From: Paraphysoderma sedebokerense
Lineage: Eukaryota > Blastocladiomycota > Physodermatomycetes > Physodermatales > Physodermataceae
Assembly: GCA_025602915.1 (NCBI GenBank)
Contig: JAHLJZ010000015.1
Span: 1-64,000 of the forward strand
Length of the DNA stretch: 64,000 bases
Direction: 5' to 3'
Each line of letters opens with the position of its first letter. Position 1 is the stretch's first letter. This document shows, in pieces, positions 35,725-47,640 of the stretch. The notes beneath the pieces were generated by a model. That model searched no databases. It worked only from the letters and a program-made list of their open reading frames with translations, and was not told where the DNA came from. The position numbers were made by a program, and so were the translations under genes.

Positions 35725-38335
35725 ATGGGGCCTCCAAAGAAAGAAAAGACAAGAGAGAATTTGGAAGCAGAGAAACGGTTGGCGGCCGTCGTCATTGCGG
35801 ATTCTTTTGACCAGAGATTCAAGCCCTTGACAGAAGATATACCAAGAGTACATTTCACCTTCATATATTCTTTTTTTTTTTACTCTCCCGTATATTCTGT
35901 ATATTGACAGTTAGAATTTGTAGTGCCTGATACCGTTATGTAATGTTCCGTTGATAGAGTACACTCTCGAGTTTCTCGCTGTTGCTGGTGTGCAGGACGT
36001 CTATATTTATTGCAACGCCCATGCAAAACAAATTAGAAATTATATCAGGTACAATTTCGTAGTCTTGCATAATTTACAGGCTATGCTATCTTGTGATCGA
36101 TTTCAGGGACACTAAATTAACCTGCCCTCTTTGAACTAATAGTGAATCCAAATGGGTGGATAATAAGACTAAAGTTCGAGTTCAAGTCATTCAAAGTCAG
36201 GATTGCGGGTCTGTTGGAGATGTTCTAAGGGAAATAGACACAAAATCATTGATCCAGGATGATTTTATTCTGGTGAATGGAGATGTTGTTTCGAATATGA
36301 AGTTGGATAAAGCTTTGGAAATTCACAGGTGAAATTTTGACTGTCCCTGCCTTCTCTGAGTTTTAGGCTCTAACCATACTCTCCGTTCAGAAACCGACGC
36401 CAAACCGACAAGAATTCCATCATGACTATGGTACTGAAGGAAGCGGGCCCGTTTCATCGCAATCGAGGAGAACATACAATATTTGCAATTGACTCAACAT
36501 CATCTGAATGTATTTTCTTCGAAGCCGTTTCAGATCCAAGAACCAAGGCCAGAACGAACATCCCCCTCGAAATTTTTGAAAAGCACTCGCAAGTTCAAAT
36601 CCGCTATGACTTAATTGATACCCAAATTGATATATGTTCAATTGATGTGTTAGCGTTGTTCAGTGAAAACTTCGATTACCAAGACATTCGAAAAGACTTC
36701 GTAAAGGGAATCTTGGAGTCTGATTTACTGGGCAAGTCAATGTATTGCCATGTCATAGCGGATGAATACGCCGCCAGAGTTAAAAATACCCAGATTTATG
36801 ATGTCATAAGGTAATTGGTTATTTACGTATAATCTAATGGGCGCTTCCTAACGTCTCACTTTGATTTCCAGCAAAGATGTTATATCCAGATGGACCTACC
36901 CTCTAGTCCCCGATTCGGGCCCTTCTCCTGATGAAACTTACTTGTATCGCCGATCCAACATTTACAAAGGCTCTTCAATTCACCTTTCTCGCTCATGCGT
37001 CCTCTCCAAGAACGTTGTAGTTGGAAAAAGTACAGAAATAGGTGAATGCACGTCTATCTCTGATTCTGTCATTGGTAGAAACTGTAAGATCGGACAAAAC
37101 GTCACGATAAAGGGAGCGTATCTTTGGGATAATTGTGTTGTCGAAGACGGCTCTAAAATCGAGAAGAGCATATTGGGATACAATGTCCATTTGTGCCAAA
37201 ATGTAAAAGTCAACAAAGGCTGTCTGTTGGCAACCAACGTCAAAGTCGGGAAAGGCAAGGAAATTCCGGCGTTCACAAGACTTTCGCGACGCAGGAAAGT
37301 CGAAGACAGTTTCGATGCGAGTGATGATGAGGAGAAAATTATTACGCCAGGCGATGGTGTGTTAATCATTGCTTTGCGTCACACATTTTTATCTTATATT
37401 CATGTTTGTTCTCCTTATTTTTTAGATTATGATGTGGAGGTAGTCGGCCACGATGGTGTTGGTTATTTGTGGACGCCAACCGTAGATTCTGACGACGAAG
37501 AAACGGACCAAGACATGGAACATACTATGTTCGACCTTGGTATGTATTCTGCCAACAAATTCGCTTGTTCCGTTGTCGTGTGCTTATGGTACTCAACTTT
37601 TGCCAGGACATACCCCGGCGGAACTAGTTAAATCTGTTGCGACACTATACCACGAAACTTCCGACGATGAGGATGAGTATAGCGAGGAATATAATGAAAA
37701 TGAACAAGATCAAACAGCGGAAATTCAAGCTACCATCGAACGATCAATCAACGATAAACACGAAATTGATATCGCTGCGTTGGAATTAAATACTTTAAAG
37801 ATGGCTCTGAATCTTGATTTTGCGGATTTGAGAGAAGTGGTTATACCTGCCATCCTAGACAGAATAGATGCGAAGAATATGAAAGAAGTTTGTTTTCTGT
37901 TCTTTATTTAATCTTAAGTTTCTCTTTTCTTCCATTTTTGTATTGACCATTCTTTTTCAATATGACATCCAGTTCCCCAGACGATGGTTCCCCCTATTGA
38001 AAAAGATATCACATTCGTCTTCCGATCAAACTGAAATGCTCGACATCACTGCGTCCTATTTTGGCACACACCCTGGCAAAGTGAAACTCATCTTGGGTGT
38101 ATTCAAGTATTACTACGATTTGGACATCTGTGATGAAGACGTTTTAATCGACTGGTATCACGGTGGTACTGCCGATACAAAGGTGTTGAGTGTTGTGTGT
38201 ATCTTAAATTCAGAACGTTTTCCGTATTTCATGGACTGATTTGAATCTATTTAGCTTAAACCGTTCATAGAATGGCTTGAAAATGCCGAGGAGGAATCCA
38301 CTGAGGATGAGGACGACGAAGATGATGAGGAATAG
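35725..38335 (+). CDS. GCD6: Translation initiation factor eIF2B subunit epsilon
   Basis: Catalytic subunit of the guanine nucleotide exchange factor that recycles eIF2-GDP to eIF2-GTP. Exons: 35725-35847, 35924-36048, 36143-36328, 36391-36810, 36872-37356, 37426-37539, 37607-37887, 37973-38182 and 38255-38335 (2025 nt, 674 aa; yeast Gcd6 is 712). The nucleotidyltransferase-like N domain shows VVIADSFDQRFKPLTEDIPR and CNVPLIEYTLEFL. Hexapeptide left-handed beta-helix repeats run through VVVGKSTEIGECTSISDSVIG. The C-terminal W2 domain has WFPLLKK and LIDWYHGG, ending in the acidic tail TEDEDDEDDEE that contacts eIF2-beta. Confidence 0.96.
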
Positions 38336-38919
38336 ATGTTTCCGTTATCTTGCCCTATAGTTTGCCCGACAGTTATGAAAGAATAATGTCTAACTCTAGA
38401 CTGTGTAAATCAAGTCTGCGGTCGTAATGAAACAATTAGGCTTTATTGATGCCAGTAATTAATCTTACACTAAATCATTTACTGTTTAGTGATATTGAGT
38501 AAAAATTATGGCTCATTTGCCCATCTTGCATGTATCCCGGAAGGGAGCCAGGCTGTGTCTAGAATGTTTCTAGCCTCCACAAAGATATTAATAATGTCGC
38601 CCAATCGACCACGGATATTTCGGACATTTTCCTTCCAGCCTTTTCCTTTGTAATTGTCTCCTATTCTAGAACTTCCCTCGTATTACAGTTTACACATCCG
38701 AATCCTTTTTTTATTGTGAATTGGTTAGCCTTATCCACAGTTCAGGTTACAGGTATCGCGAGTCTTCCTTCTGCCTACACTATTTTGTGCGAATCGCTTT
38801 TCCACTTGCATATGGAAAAGTCCAATTTTATCTTAGCCTATTTTCAGTAATTACTGCAACACTCATCATTACTCAGTTCGGGTATTCGAAGTGCGTGGAA
38901 ACATACTCGAGCTTTCGCG
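38336..38919. other. Intergenic, no gene seen
   Basis: 3' flank of eIF2B-epsilon and promoter of the glycosyltransferase. No motif beyond ordinary AT-rich sequence. Confidence 0.4.
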
Positions 38920-40834
38920 ATGTTGGCTTTTCCGCAGAGAAAGATGCGCCGCAGATTAATACCGAAATTATTAGTGTTTGTGCTCATTATAAATTTATTT
39001 ACTATACGCAAACTTATCGATAGCGGTATCTTGAAAAAGCAATTGCGGAAGGTAAGAATTTTCCGAATTCGCGAATCTGACGTGATATATTCGTTCCTTC
39101 CCGTTCGTTTCTTAACTCAAATTTCTTCAAAAGAAATCTTATGCATACCCATTCAATATCACAAATGCGGCGAAATTTCCACCGCCATATAGGAATGCTT
39201 CCATTTCGGCCATTGCGACTTGCCATGACCGAACTGGGTTCCTGAATGTTTCCCTCCCGACATGGCTACAACACCGCGAAATCGGAGAGATAGTTATAGT
39301 CGATTGGTATTCAGAAGTTTCATTGCTGAGTTTGAGTGATAGATACACAGATCCCAGAATTAAATGGGTTCGATTAACCTCCCAGTCGAGACGATTATCG
39401 AAAGCCCCGTTTGTCTTGACAAGAGCTTTAAACCTTGCGGCAAATATATCGACATTACCTTACATTCTTAAACTTGATTGCGACACAGTTTTGTCATCGA
39501 AATTTATTATGCGACATCCTTTCCCGTTACCACCGTCCTCGTCAGAAACTGAAGAGCAAGAAGTTATTACAACGACAACGTACCCACCGAATTACTTTTA
39601 CAGCGGTAACTTCAAATACGCCAGAAACAAAAACGAACTTCATCTGAACGGTATCATGTATCTTCATCGAAATCACTTTTTCGCTGTTGGCGGATACAAT
39701 GAATTATTGGTCGACTACGGTTGGGACGATGATGACATGTACTTGCGACTCACGTCTTGCCCCTTTTTCACCCCTCCCTTGAACCAGACAGGAATCGATT
39801 ATGATACTGTCTCTCATCAACCTCATTCAGATAACATAAGAAAGAAGAGTACAAATCCATCCAGAGATACGACACAGTATACTGAAGCAAGCACAAAATT
39901 AGACTTAACAGAATCTGAAATATCGTCATTACGGTACTCAGATTTGTCAATCTACAAGAACCGATTTTTAACCGAATACGTATTCCCCAAATGGTCAAAC
40001 GAATCCCGAAAATCAGAATACCGAATCCGACAAATAACTATACCCTCTTCTCTTTCTTCTTCTCCTTCTTCACCTCCAATCCCTCAAATCTACGATGTAC
40101 AAATCCTATACCAACCTTCCTCACAAACAGAGTTAATACCACCTTCTATTCTCGCTTCAGCTTACGAGTTCGCGTTCCGTACATTACTAGAACTACATTA
40201 CCAAATACCCCGACATCTGCTCAACCGACTCAATCATAAGGAATTAGAGTACCTATGGGTTCTGTATCGAGTGAATACTGGTCGTGTGGTAATAATTCTA
40301 GATCAATTGAAGACGATAGAAAACAAGGTGAGTCTTCTGAATCGGGGAATCCAAATTGGCAAAAAACTGGGGAGAAAAGTTTGGGTGAGTGATAGGTTAA
40401 GCAAAAATGATGAAAACAAAGAGAAAAACAGTTGGTGCGGTATACATGAAGTTTTGGATTTTCAGTCGTTAAGTGAAAGTGTAGATATCAAAGTGACAGG
40501 AGGGTTGAGTATGGATTCGATTGTTCAAAACGATACCGTCATGTCGGATGAGAAATTTTTCAAGTCGTATTGTTTATTCGAACTAGAAACCGAAAATACG
40601 GAAAAAGAACAAACCCAGCTATGCAGTGATATTACCTCAATTGTTGGAGTGTCTGAGGAGAAGAACATAATACTAATCGGACAAGACAATGCTACCTCCA
40701 ATGTACTGCGAGATCCGAAGGGGTTGAAATATTTCAAAAATATTCAAGCAGCGATTACCAACTTGAATGGTCATAGCGTGGACAAGAAAGAAGAGGAATG
40801 GATGAATGTACTGAATAAATTACAAAACTGCTAG
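38920..40834 (+). CDS. Type II membrane glycosyltransferase (GT2/galactosyltransferase-like)
   Basis: About 610 aa from exons 38920-39051 and 39134-40834 (1833 nt). The first exon encodes a short basic tail (PQRKMRRRL) and one hydrophobic segment LLVFVLIINLFTI, giving a Golgi-type type II membrane topology. The second begins the catalytic domain: SAIATCHDRTGFLNVSLPTW, VIVDWYSE, then LDCDTVL, a DxD metal/nucleotide-sugar site, and later GGYNELLVDYGWDDDDMYLRL, which matches the C-terminal motif of galactosyltransferase-like GT domains. The C-terminal 250 residues are poorly conserved looking and lack a recognised domain. An alternative start is at 38944. Donor and acceptor sugars cannot be told. 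Confidence 0.82.
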
Positions 40835-41062
40835 ATAATTTGTGTGTTTCCTTGTGTATATATATTGGTGGCTTCACGCTCTTTATGTAGAATCACTTGC
40901 AAATCTGATATCGGAAATCAAAACCGTCAAAACATTGATATAGAATGAATCAGCATTGCGATATATTGAATAATCCAATGGGTGTCATCAATTTATTGTC
41001 AGCTTCCAAATAATAGCACCACCTATGACAACATTGCTTCCGGTGAAACGCCGGGCACTAGT

Positions 41063-42579
41063 CTAAGGGTTGCTCAATAACCTGGTCAAAGTCAAACGTG
41101 ACAAAAAAAAATTTCATTAAAAGTTAGAAGTGAGTTTGCGCAATTTAGAATAGAATGAACAGGTCCGTACCATTCAATTGCGGCATTGACATTTCCACCA
41201 GTTAATTGCAAAGCCCGGAGATTCCTTTCAGGATCGAAAAATCCCATATCGACAAGTTGCTAATTTAAATAAGGTTAAATCAACGATTAACAAACTCTTT
41301 CAATTCGAGTGAACCATAAATATAGCTTCATGCGTACCTGAAGTTGAGTCGCGAAACGTTCTTCTGGAGGCCTCGTATCAGACGGATTGGTTGGAGCTCC
41401 CATACCACCCATTAGCATTTGCATGGTTGCCGGATCCATTGTAAACGGATTGAAGGGTGGCATTCCGCCGGTAGCACCTACATTAAGGGTATTACGGAAT
41501 GAGCAAATAGCCTTTTCGCAAGTCGAGGTTAGCATGATTGCATTTACCAGCACCACCAGCAAGAGCGGCAAACGGATTCGCAGGTGTACTTCCAGCAGTG
41601 GGATTTGTCCGAGGAGTTGCGCCGGTAGAAGGAGCACCTGTTGCACCGGCACCCATGCCGCCCATGGCACCTAATCCGCCCATACCACCCATACCCCCCA
41701 TCCCACCCATCCCACCAGCCATCGACATCATGCTTCGTAACATTTCAGGATTAGACAACATAGATTGCATCATACTTCTCATTTCCGGAGTGTTCATCCC
41801 AGCCAACATCGGGTTTGAAGCGATCAGGGTATCCATGAATTGGGGATTTGAAAGCATTTGCTGCATTTGAGCCATAAACATTGGATTGGACATCATTGAG
41901 TTCATCATATTTGGATCCATATTGGGCATTCCACCCATTCCCATTCCTCCCATTCCACCCATACCAGGGAAGCCTCCGGCACCTCCCAATCCCATTCCGA
42001 ATGGGTCCATTCCGGGCATTCCGAAAGGATTGGCGGCGGAAGGTGTGGTTGATGGGGTCGAATTAATGGAAGGTGTGCTTGCGGCGGTTGCGGACGGGGT
42101 AGAAGATGGAGCTGCTCGAGAGGCCTGAGAACGAACAAGCTAGAAGGATTTGATGACGCAACCAAAATAACGTTCCATACAGAATAAAATAGGATTACAG
42201 TTAAAAATCATGTCTCTGGAACCGAGACTTATCTTACTGCAACAGCCAGTATAATTTAGAAAGAAAATAACGTTACATGTATAGTATGTCCTTCGGCCTA
42301 AATGAACACGGTTTTGAAGTTATCCAAGAAACATGTCAATAACGGATACACAGCCAAACAAATACTGATTAAAACGGTACAAACCATTTTGTAAGTTTCC
42401 AGTACTTCATTATCTTTCAATACCTTTCCGCTATAAATTAAGCGTTGTTGTTCAGCAGGAGTATCCGTGAGATGCTTTGCGATTTCGGATTTCACTTGCT
42501 GGACGGTAGATGAGGTGTCGATCGACACAGAGAGTTTCTGTTCGTTTGAACATTTTATGTTGAGAGATATTGTTGGCAT
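41063..42579 (-). CDS. DSK2: Ubiquilin (UBL-UBA shuttle protein)
   Basis: A proteasome shuttle that binds ubiquitinated clients through a C-terminal UBA and the proteasome through an N-terminal UBL. Exons: 42385-42579, 42277-42297, 41548-42139, 41338-41477, 41171-41259 and 41063-41081 (1056 nt, 351 aa; yeast Dsk2 373). The UBL covers residues 1-75 (IYSGKVLKDNEVLETYKM/AEGHTIH). The middle is Met/Gly-rich with STI1-like segments (NPQFMDTLIASNP, SNPEMLRSMM). The UBA is QLVDMGFFDPERNLRAL through AAIEWLLSNP at the end. The UBL is completed by a 21-nt exon, and the last exon holds only 19 nt. It is convergent with the glycosyltransferase gene, 228 bp apart. Confidence 0.95.
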
Positions 42580-44347
42580 TGTTTCCCTTTCTTATGTGTT
42601 GGTTTTGGAATTGAAAGTATACCGCTGTTCTCTTGATGCAAGGTTTGCGTTGATTTCAAAGCAAGATGGTGACTTCGGCCGTTCAAAGTAGTTCCATCCA
42701 AACCGCGATTGTGTGACGTGAATTCAGATCCATCCTTGGAGAATGGAAGCCCGACTTGAGTCTCTCTATATCTTCTGTATATATGTTGCATATTTGTTGT
42801 GTAGATGCTATATCACTCTGACTGCCGTACGTTTGGGTTTAAGGCAAGAACGACAATTTATTATATATAACCTGAGAGGCATTGTTGACATGTGGAATTG
42901 GGGGTGCATCTCTTGCCATAGTGTCCCTCATTGATTGCTTAGAATATAATAATGAGCGGTGAACATTGGAATTTGTTACTTGAAAAGGACCACAGGGCAG
43001 AAGGATAGAATTTCAGCGAGACGAAGCGATTAGAGGGAAATCAAGTATATAAGTATAAAATTACATTCACCTTTTCTGCTTCAGCCTCGCAGCATTCTCG
43101 TGATGACATATTTATTCATTGGATTTTTAGGACGGTTGACTTTTGACTGTCACTAAGTAACTTACTCATCCGCGGTTTCTGAGCCAAACCCAAAGATGGC
43201 CTTGCAGCGGAACGACGCAGCCACACAAACCAAAAGTGCAGCACTCGCAGCCTTTAAATTGAACATTGATTAGATGTGTCGATGGGTTATTATAAGATTG
43301 TGTGTGAGTTCAGAGGGATGGAGATGAATTTGCGATATTAGAGTAGGGGAACGTCATCATCGACATGCGAACGGCTATTATCCGCGAAAGCAGCATCTAG
43401 AGAAATGAGAATATGTACCAACACACAAGATGTGAATCGTAATGACAAGGTATTGCCTAAAATTTAATTCATCACTTATGATAATTGCAAATTGACATTA
43501 TCAAAGCATTTAAACAGAAATCTACTTTCTCTCGATACCGCGATAATCGGCATCTTAAGATCTTTCACTTCTTCTGGCAACGACTACAGAAAAATTCACA
43601 ACATTGGATTGTAGTCGACTGTCAAGTGGAACTATGGATCAGCTCTCTTAAACTGAAAGCCTTCCACCACTCAGACACATTAATTCCAAATTTACATCTT
43701 TCACAATATTATATTATATGATAGTAATAGGAATTTTGGCACTGAAGACGTGATCAGTCGTCAAACATTTCCCGTATAGTGGCAAATGTCAAATTTTAAG
43801 GAATTCCATATGTTTAGCTCAACCCTGGAAAAAAACAATAAATGCCCCTTAAAGTAATATATCCAGTCTTCTCTGTCGTCATTCGATAGTGCCGGCAAAT
43901 AATAAAATCGCGAGAAATGCCTCTTTGAGGAAGTCAACATGCATGGCATCATGAGAACACCTTACACGACTATCACCTTCACCATGGACAACGGGAGGGT
44001 TTAAAAAAGGAAAGATGAAGAGATTCAAAGGCAGGTGACAGAACGTCTGCGTTCAGCCTTATTGATTGAAGCGGTTAAGGAAACCGTGAGTTTTAACTTG
44101 AAGAATTTAAATTGATTGAAAATTTTTAACAAGTACTCAGAATTAAAATCCTTTTCATAGATTGAGTGGGAAATACTTTATCACTGGAAATCTGTAGTAT
44201 CTACGACCAAATTCTATTACCAATGCAGTTATTTTTATTTAATATAAAAACAAGAACCTTTTGACCTCGATTTATTCGGACCACATTATCTCTAATGATT
44301 TTTAACCTACGAGTTCCTCAGCATTCGCATACAAACCAGACAAGTGA
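42580..44347. other. Gene-poor interval, no gene seen
   Basis: Holds the promoter of DSK2 at its left edge. The remaining 1.5 kb has only short frames without motifs and no visible repeat or RNA gene. Confidence 0.4.
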
Positions 44348-46663
44348 TTAAACCGTTCCCACAGAAAAGCCTATGTGAGTTAATGGGACATTATCATATT
44401 CGATCCTTTTTCCATGACCATTCACTACAGTTCCGCCAGAGTTCAACCAATTGCCGCGGGAGTGATCATGCTGTGAACTTCCAGGCAAAGATAGCTGATA
44501 CAGGAGGGTCCAGCCGGAAAATGAATTGTATCCCCAAATGCGGCCCACAGAGACGTTCAATCCCGCGGTACCTCCACTGAAGGACATCCCTCCAAAGTAT
44601 GGGTGACGGGTCGCTACAGCGTCGTAGTTTGTAATTCTGGCAGAACCAAAATTAAAGGCCGCCCAATTACCGGAATAAAAGAACCTATCACCGTCAATCA
44701 CACGAACCCGCCCATGGCCCGTAAAATAGCTGACATTGGTAATCGGACTTTCAGTGTGTGGTATTTCTCCACTGTGGGAGGAATGCCAGCAACCGCCTCC
44801 ATTAATCAGGGTTGAGCCAGTAACACCAAAGCTTTGTAGATAATTTAGCAACGTACGTGGGGAACCCGGTAATGTGATATGCGAAAACGCGAGCGCGGAT
44901 GTTGCCGCTATTGGTGTGATATTTTGTGTGGGTATGATTGGTGATGTTGGATTCAAAGGTGCAATCAATGTGCCCACAGAGAACCCCATGTGAGTAACAC
45001 ACTGACCTCCATTGCTAGAGGTAAACCAATCACCATTGCTATAACTCAACATTGAATCTCCTGGCAGAGGCAGCTGATACAGTGGAGTCCAACCCAAGGC
45101 AGAGTTGTGTCCCCACACAATGCCTACTGATACATCAACTCCGCCAGTGCCTCCACTGACGTAATTTCCTCCAAAGTGTGGGTGACGGGTCGGTACAGAG
45201 GAAGACCATCCAGTTCTGGCGGGACCAAAATTAAAGACCGCCCAATTATTGCCACCAGAGGACCCATCGCCGTCAATCAAACGAACCCGCCCATGGTCGG
45301 TAAAGTAGCTGACGTTGCTAATTGGGCTCTCAGTGTATGGAATGTCTCCACTGAGGGACGTAAGCCAGCAACGGTTCCCTGTATTTTGGCTCGATCCGTT
45401 GACGCCAAAGCTCTGTAGATAATTCAGCAACGTACGCGGGGAACCCGGTAATGTGATATACGAAAATGCGCGGGCCAATGTAGACGTGATTGCGGAAATG
45501 TTTTGGGTTGGAATGGTATGTGGCACTGGCGCGGCACTCACAGAAAAACCCAAATGGGTAATCGGGAGAAGGTCGAATTCCATGCGCTTACCAATAAAAC
45601 ACCATTTTCCACTGTTGGATGTAAACCAATCACCATTGATATGATTGCATGCTGTATCCCCTGTTAATGGAAGCACATACAGAATAGTCCAACCCAACGC
45701 GGAATTATATCCCCACACCATACCAATCGACACGTTGAATCCACCCGTGCCTCCGCTTCTGATAGACTCGCCTCCAAAATACGGGCGTTGTGTAGCAGAA
45801 CCATCAAAGTCCCCGTTTGCGGCGGGACCGAAATTGAACACTGCCCAATCCGAACCGTCGGATGAGCCATCACCGTCAATCACACGAACCCGGCCTTGTC
45901 TGGTAAAGTAATCAATAGATGCGATAGGACTTTCTGTATATGGATAATCTCCACTATGAGAAGTAAGCCATAACCCGCTTCCATTGTTCTGTGATGTAGC
46001 GCTGACATCAAAGCCTTGAAGATACGTTAGCAATGTTTGTGGAGGACCTGGTAAAGTAATATAAGAGAAAGCAAGGGCAGATGTGTTTGTTATTGCTGTA
46101 ATATTTTCCGTTGGGATTGTGTGCGAGACGGCTGGAACAAGAGTGGGTAGCCAAATGGCCGTGGTGACGGAAAACCCTAAATGCGTAATTTGCAGTGTGT
46201 CATACTCAATGCGTTTCCCGTATCCATTGAGAACACTTCCGCCTGACGAAAACCAATTGCCATTGATATGGTTGAACGTTGCATCGCCTGGTAGTGGAAG
46301 TTGATATAGTACAGTCCATCCGGAGGTAGAATTGTATCCCCATATCATACCCACTGACACTGCAATTCCTCCAGTGCCTCCACTGAACATACTCTTTCCT
46401 CCAAAGAATGGATTGACAGACGCCGTATTGTCAAAGTCACGGTGGGAACTGCCTGCAGGACCAAAATTGAAGACAGCCCAGTCTGTTCCGTCAGCGGTGC
46501 CGTCACCATCAATGATACGAACGCGACCATGCCCAGTGAAGTAACTTGTATTGGTAATTGGACTTTCTGTGTACGGAATTCCTCCACTATGAGAATCGAC
46601 CCAACAGCGACTTCCTGTATTCAAGGATGAACCATTGGCATCAAAGCTTTGCATGTAATTCAA
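44348..46663 (-). CDS. Four-repeat protein of unknown family
   Basis: A single uninterrupted frame of 771 aa made of four tandem copies of a 175-210 residue unit. Each copy carries, in order: a YLQSF-type start, CW..SHSG.IPYTESPI, YFTGHGRVRVIDGDG, WAVFNFGPA, a FGG..SGGTGG segment, VSVG..WGYNS..GWT.LYQLPLPGD, NGDWF, and THLGFSV. A Thr/Ile/Pro-rich linker (IPTQNISAI.) and SYITLPGSPRTLL join the units. There is no signal peptide at the first Met, no transmembrane helix and no intron, unlike the intron-rich neighbours. The Asp/Gly-rich DGDGSSDG loop could bind a metal, and the Trp/Gly/Tyr-rich sheets resemble a lectin-like beta fold, but this is inference. The family was not recognised. The real start is uncertain because an extra partial repeat lies upstream in the same frame. 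Confidence 0.75.
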   Translation of the reverse strand: MNYMQSFDANGSSLNTGSRCWVDSHSGGIPYTESPITNTSYFTGHGRVRIIDGDGTADGTDWAVFNFGPAGSSHRDFDNTASVNPFFGGKSMFSGGTGGIAVSVGMIWGYNSTSGWTVLYQLPLPGDATFNHINGNWFSSGGSVLNGYGKRIEYDTLQITHLGFSVTTAIWLPTLVPAVSHTIPTENITAITNTSALAFSYITLPGPPQTLLTYLQGFDVSATSQNNGSGLWLTSHSGDYPYTESPIASIDYFTRQGRVRVIDGDGSSDGSDWAVFNFGPAANGDFDGSATQRPYFGGESIRSGGTGGFNVSIGMVWGYNSALGWTILYVLPLTGDTACNHINGDWFTSNSGKWCFIGKRMEFDLLPITHLGFSVSAAPVPHTIPTQNISAITSTLARAFSYITLPGSPRTLLNYLQSFGVNGSSQNTGNRCWLTSLSGDIPYTESPISNVSYFTDHGRVRLIDGDGSSGGNNWAVFNFGPARTGWSSSVPTRHPHFGGNYVSGGTGGVDVSVGIVWGHNSALGWTPLYQLPLPGDSMLSYSNGDWFTSSNGGQCVTHMGFSVGTLIAPLNPTSPIIPTQNITPIAATSALAFSHITLPGSPRTLLNYLQSFGVTGSTLINGGGCWHSSHSGEIPHTESPITNVSYFTGHGRVRVIDGDRFFYSGNWAAFNFGSARITNYDAVATRHPYFGGMSFSGGTAGLNVSVGRIWGYNSFSGWTLLYQLSLPGSSQHDHSRGNWLNSGGTVVNGHGKRIEYDNVPLTHIGFSVGTV

Positions 46664-46850
46664 TAAAGTGCGGGGGTTGCCAGGTAAGGTGAATTAGGAA
46701 AACGCGAGGGCAGACGTCGCTGTGATTGCGGAAATATTCTGTGTCGGGATAGTTCGTATAACTGATGGATACAACGCATCCATGGAAAAGCCCAAGTGTG
46801 TTATTGGAAGATTATCATATTCGATTTGAATTGGATTTTGAATCATGCGC
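46664..46850 (-). pseudogene. Partial extra repeat unit upstream of the four-repeat ORF
   Basis: On the minus strand the end of another repeat (EYDNLPITHLGFSM, then IPTQNISAITATSALAFS) continues in frame with the four-repeat protein, but a TAA stands where the other copies have the Tyr codon of FSYITLPG (near 46695). Further upstream (toward 46978) similarity to the repeat is lost. Either the gene once had five or more repeats, or translation now starts at 46663. Confidence 0.65.
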
Positions 46851-47349
46851 GGATGGGGCAGGCATGGGAACTTTCTGGATTTAACTACACGGAACTCTTG
46901 GGAACAGCGGTATGGTTCACTTTGAGTCAGGAAAAGATTCTCAACAGGATCCCCAACATATTTCCTGTACAAGATCAAATTCCCTTTGTAATATATATAA
47001 TGTATATATCTAGCTCGTGGATACGATATACCAACATTGCCGCGGGTCCATTATATGTCCCTTCTTCTTGGATCCCTGTATGTCGTCGGAGGTGCAAAAT
47101 ATATTCGGGAGGGCGCTCTTTAACGGTCGTCTACTAAATTTCTTCGGTGCTGCTGCAATTTGTCAGTATGGCAGGGCCAGATATCTGAAGGATCGACATA
47201 TTCTATTGTCAGAGATTCAAATGGGCGAGCGTATGGTGCAATAATAAAATAGCACGAGGGCTGAACAACAAAGGAACTATCATCTATTTTTAATCTCACT
47301 CTTTACTGTTGAGAATTTTCACAGCAAGTATTGCAGAGAAATCAAACGT

Positions 47350-47640
47350 CATTAATACATTAAATATGGGTGGAACCGCCTTCCAAACCCGCAAAAGCAC
47401 ACTCATTGCAATTTGACTCGATGCTCGCATCCAATATCTCTAGATGGACACCGGAACTTCGAAGATGGAGATGTCTATTTCCTCGAGTTGGACCCAGCTA
47501 CCTTCTGTTATGTTTTGCATCACCTCCGTCATAATGATATAGGATATGCAGACAAATGGTCCCACCTACCGATTGCTCGAACTCTGTCGAAGCTGAATCT
47601 TCAGTTGGAGTATTTGGGAAAACCGAGGGCCACAGTGTGA
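47350..47640 (+). pseudogene. Relic of a BTB/POZ (T1, K-channel tetramerisation type) domain
   Basis: Translation in shifting frames gives LNMGGTAFQTRKSTL, then FDSMLASNIS, then DGHRNFEDGDVYFLELDPATF with CYVLHHLRHND and a final LNLQLEYLGKP. These match, in order, the LNVGG, FxSML, DRDP..F..ILxYLR and leucine/YFGL parts of T1-type BTB domains. The frame changes at least twice over 300 bp with no good splice sites, so this reads as a decayed gene. Downstream stretches may belong to the same relic, but that is not shown. Confidence 0.6.

Noticed and set aside
41886-42128. Plus-strand Pro/Ile-rich frames opposite DSK2
   Set aside because: They are antisense shadows of the Met/Gly-rich repeats of DSK2.
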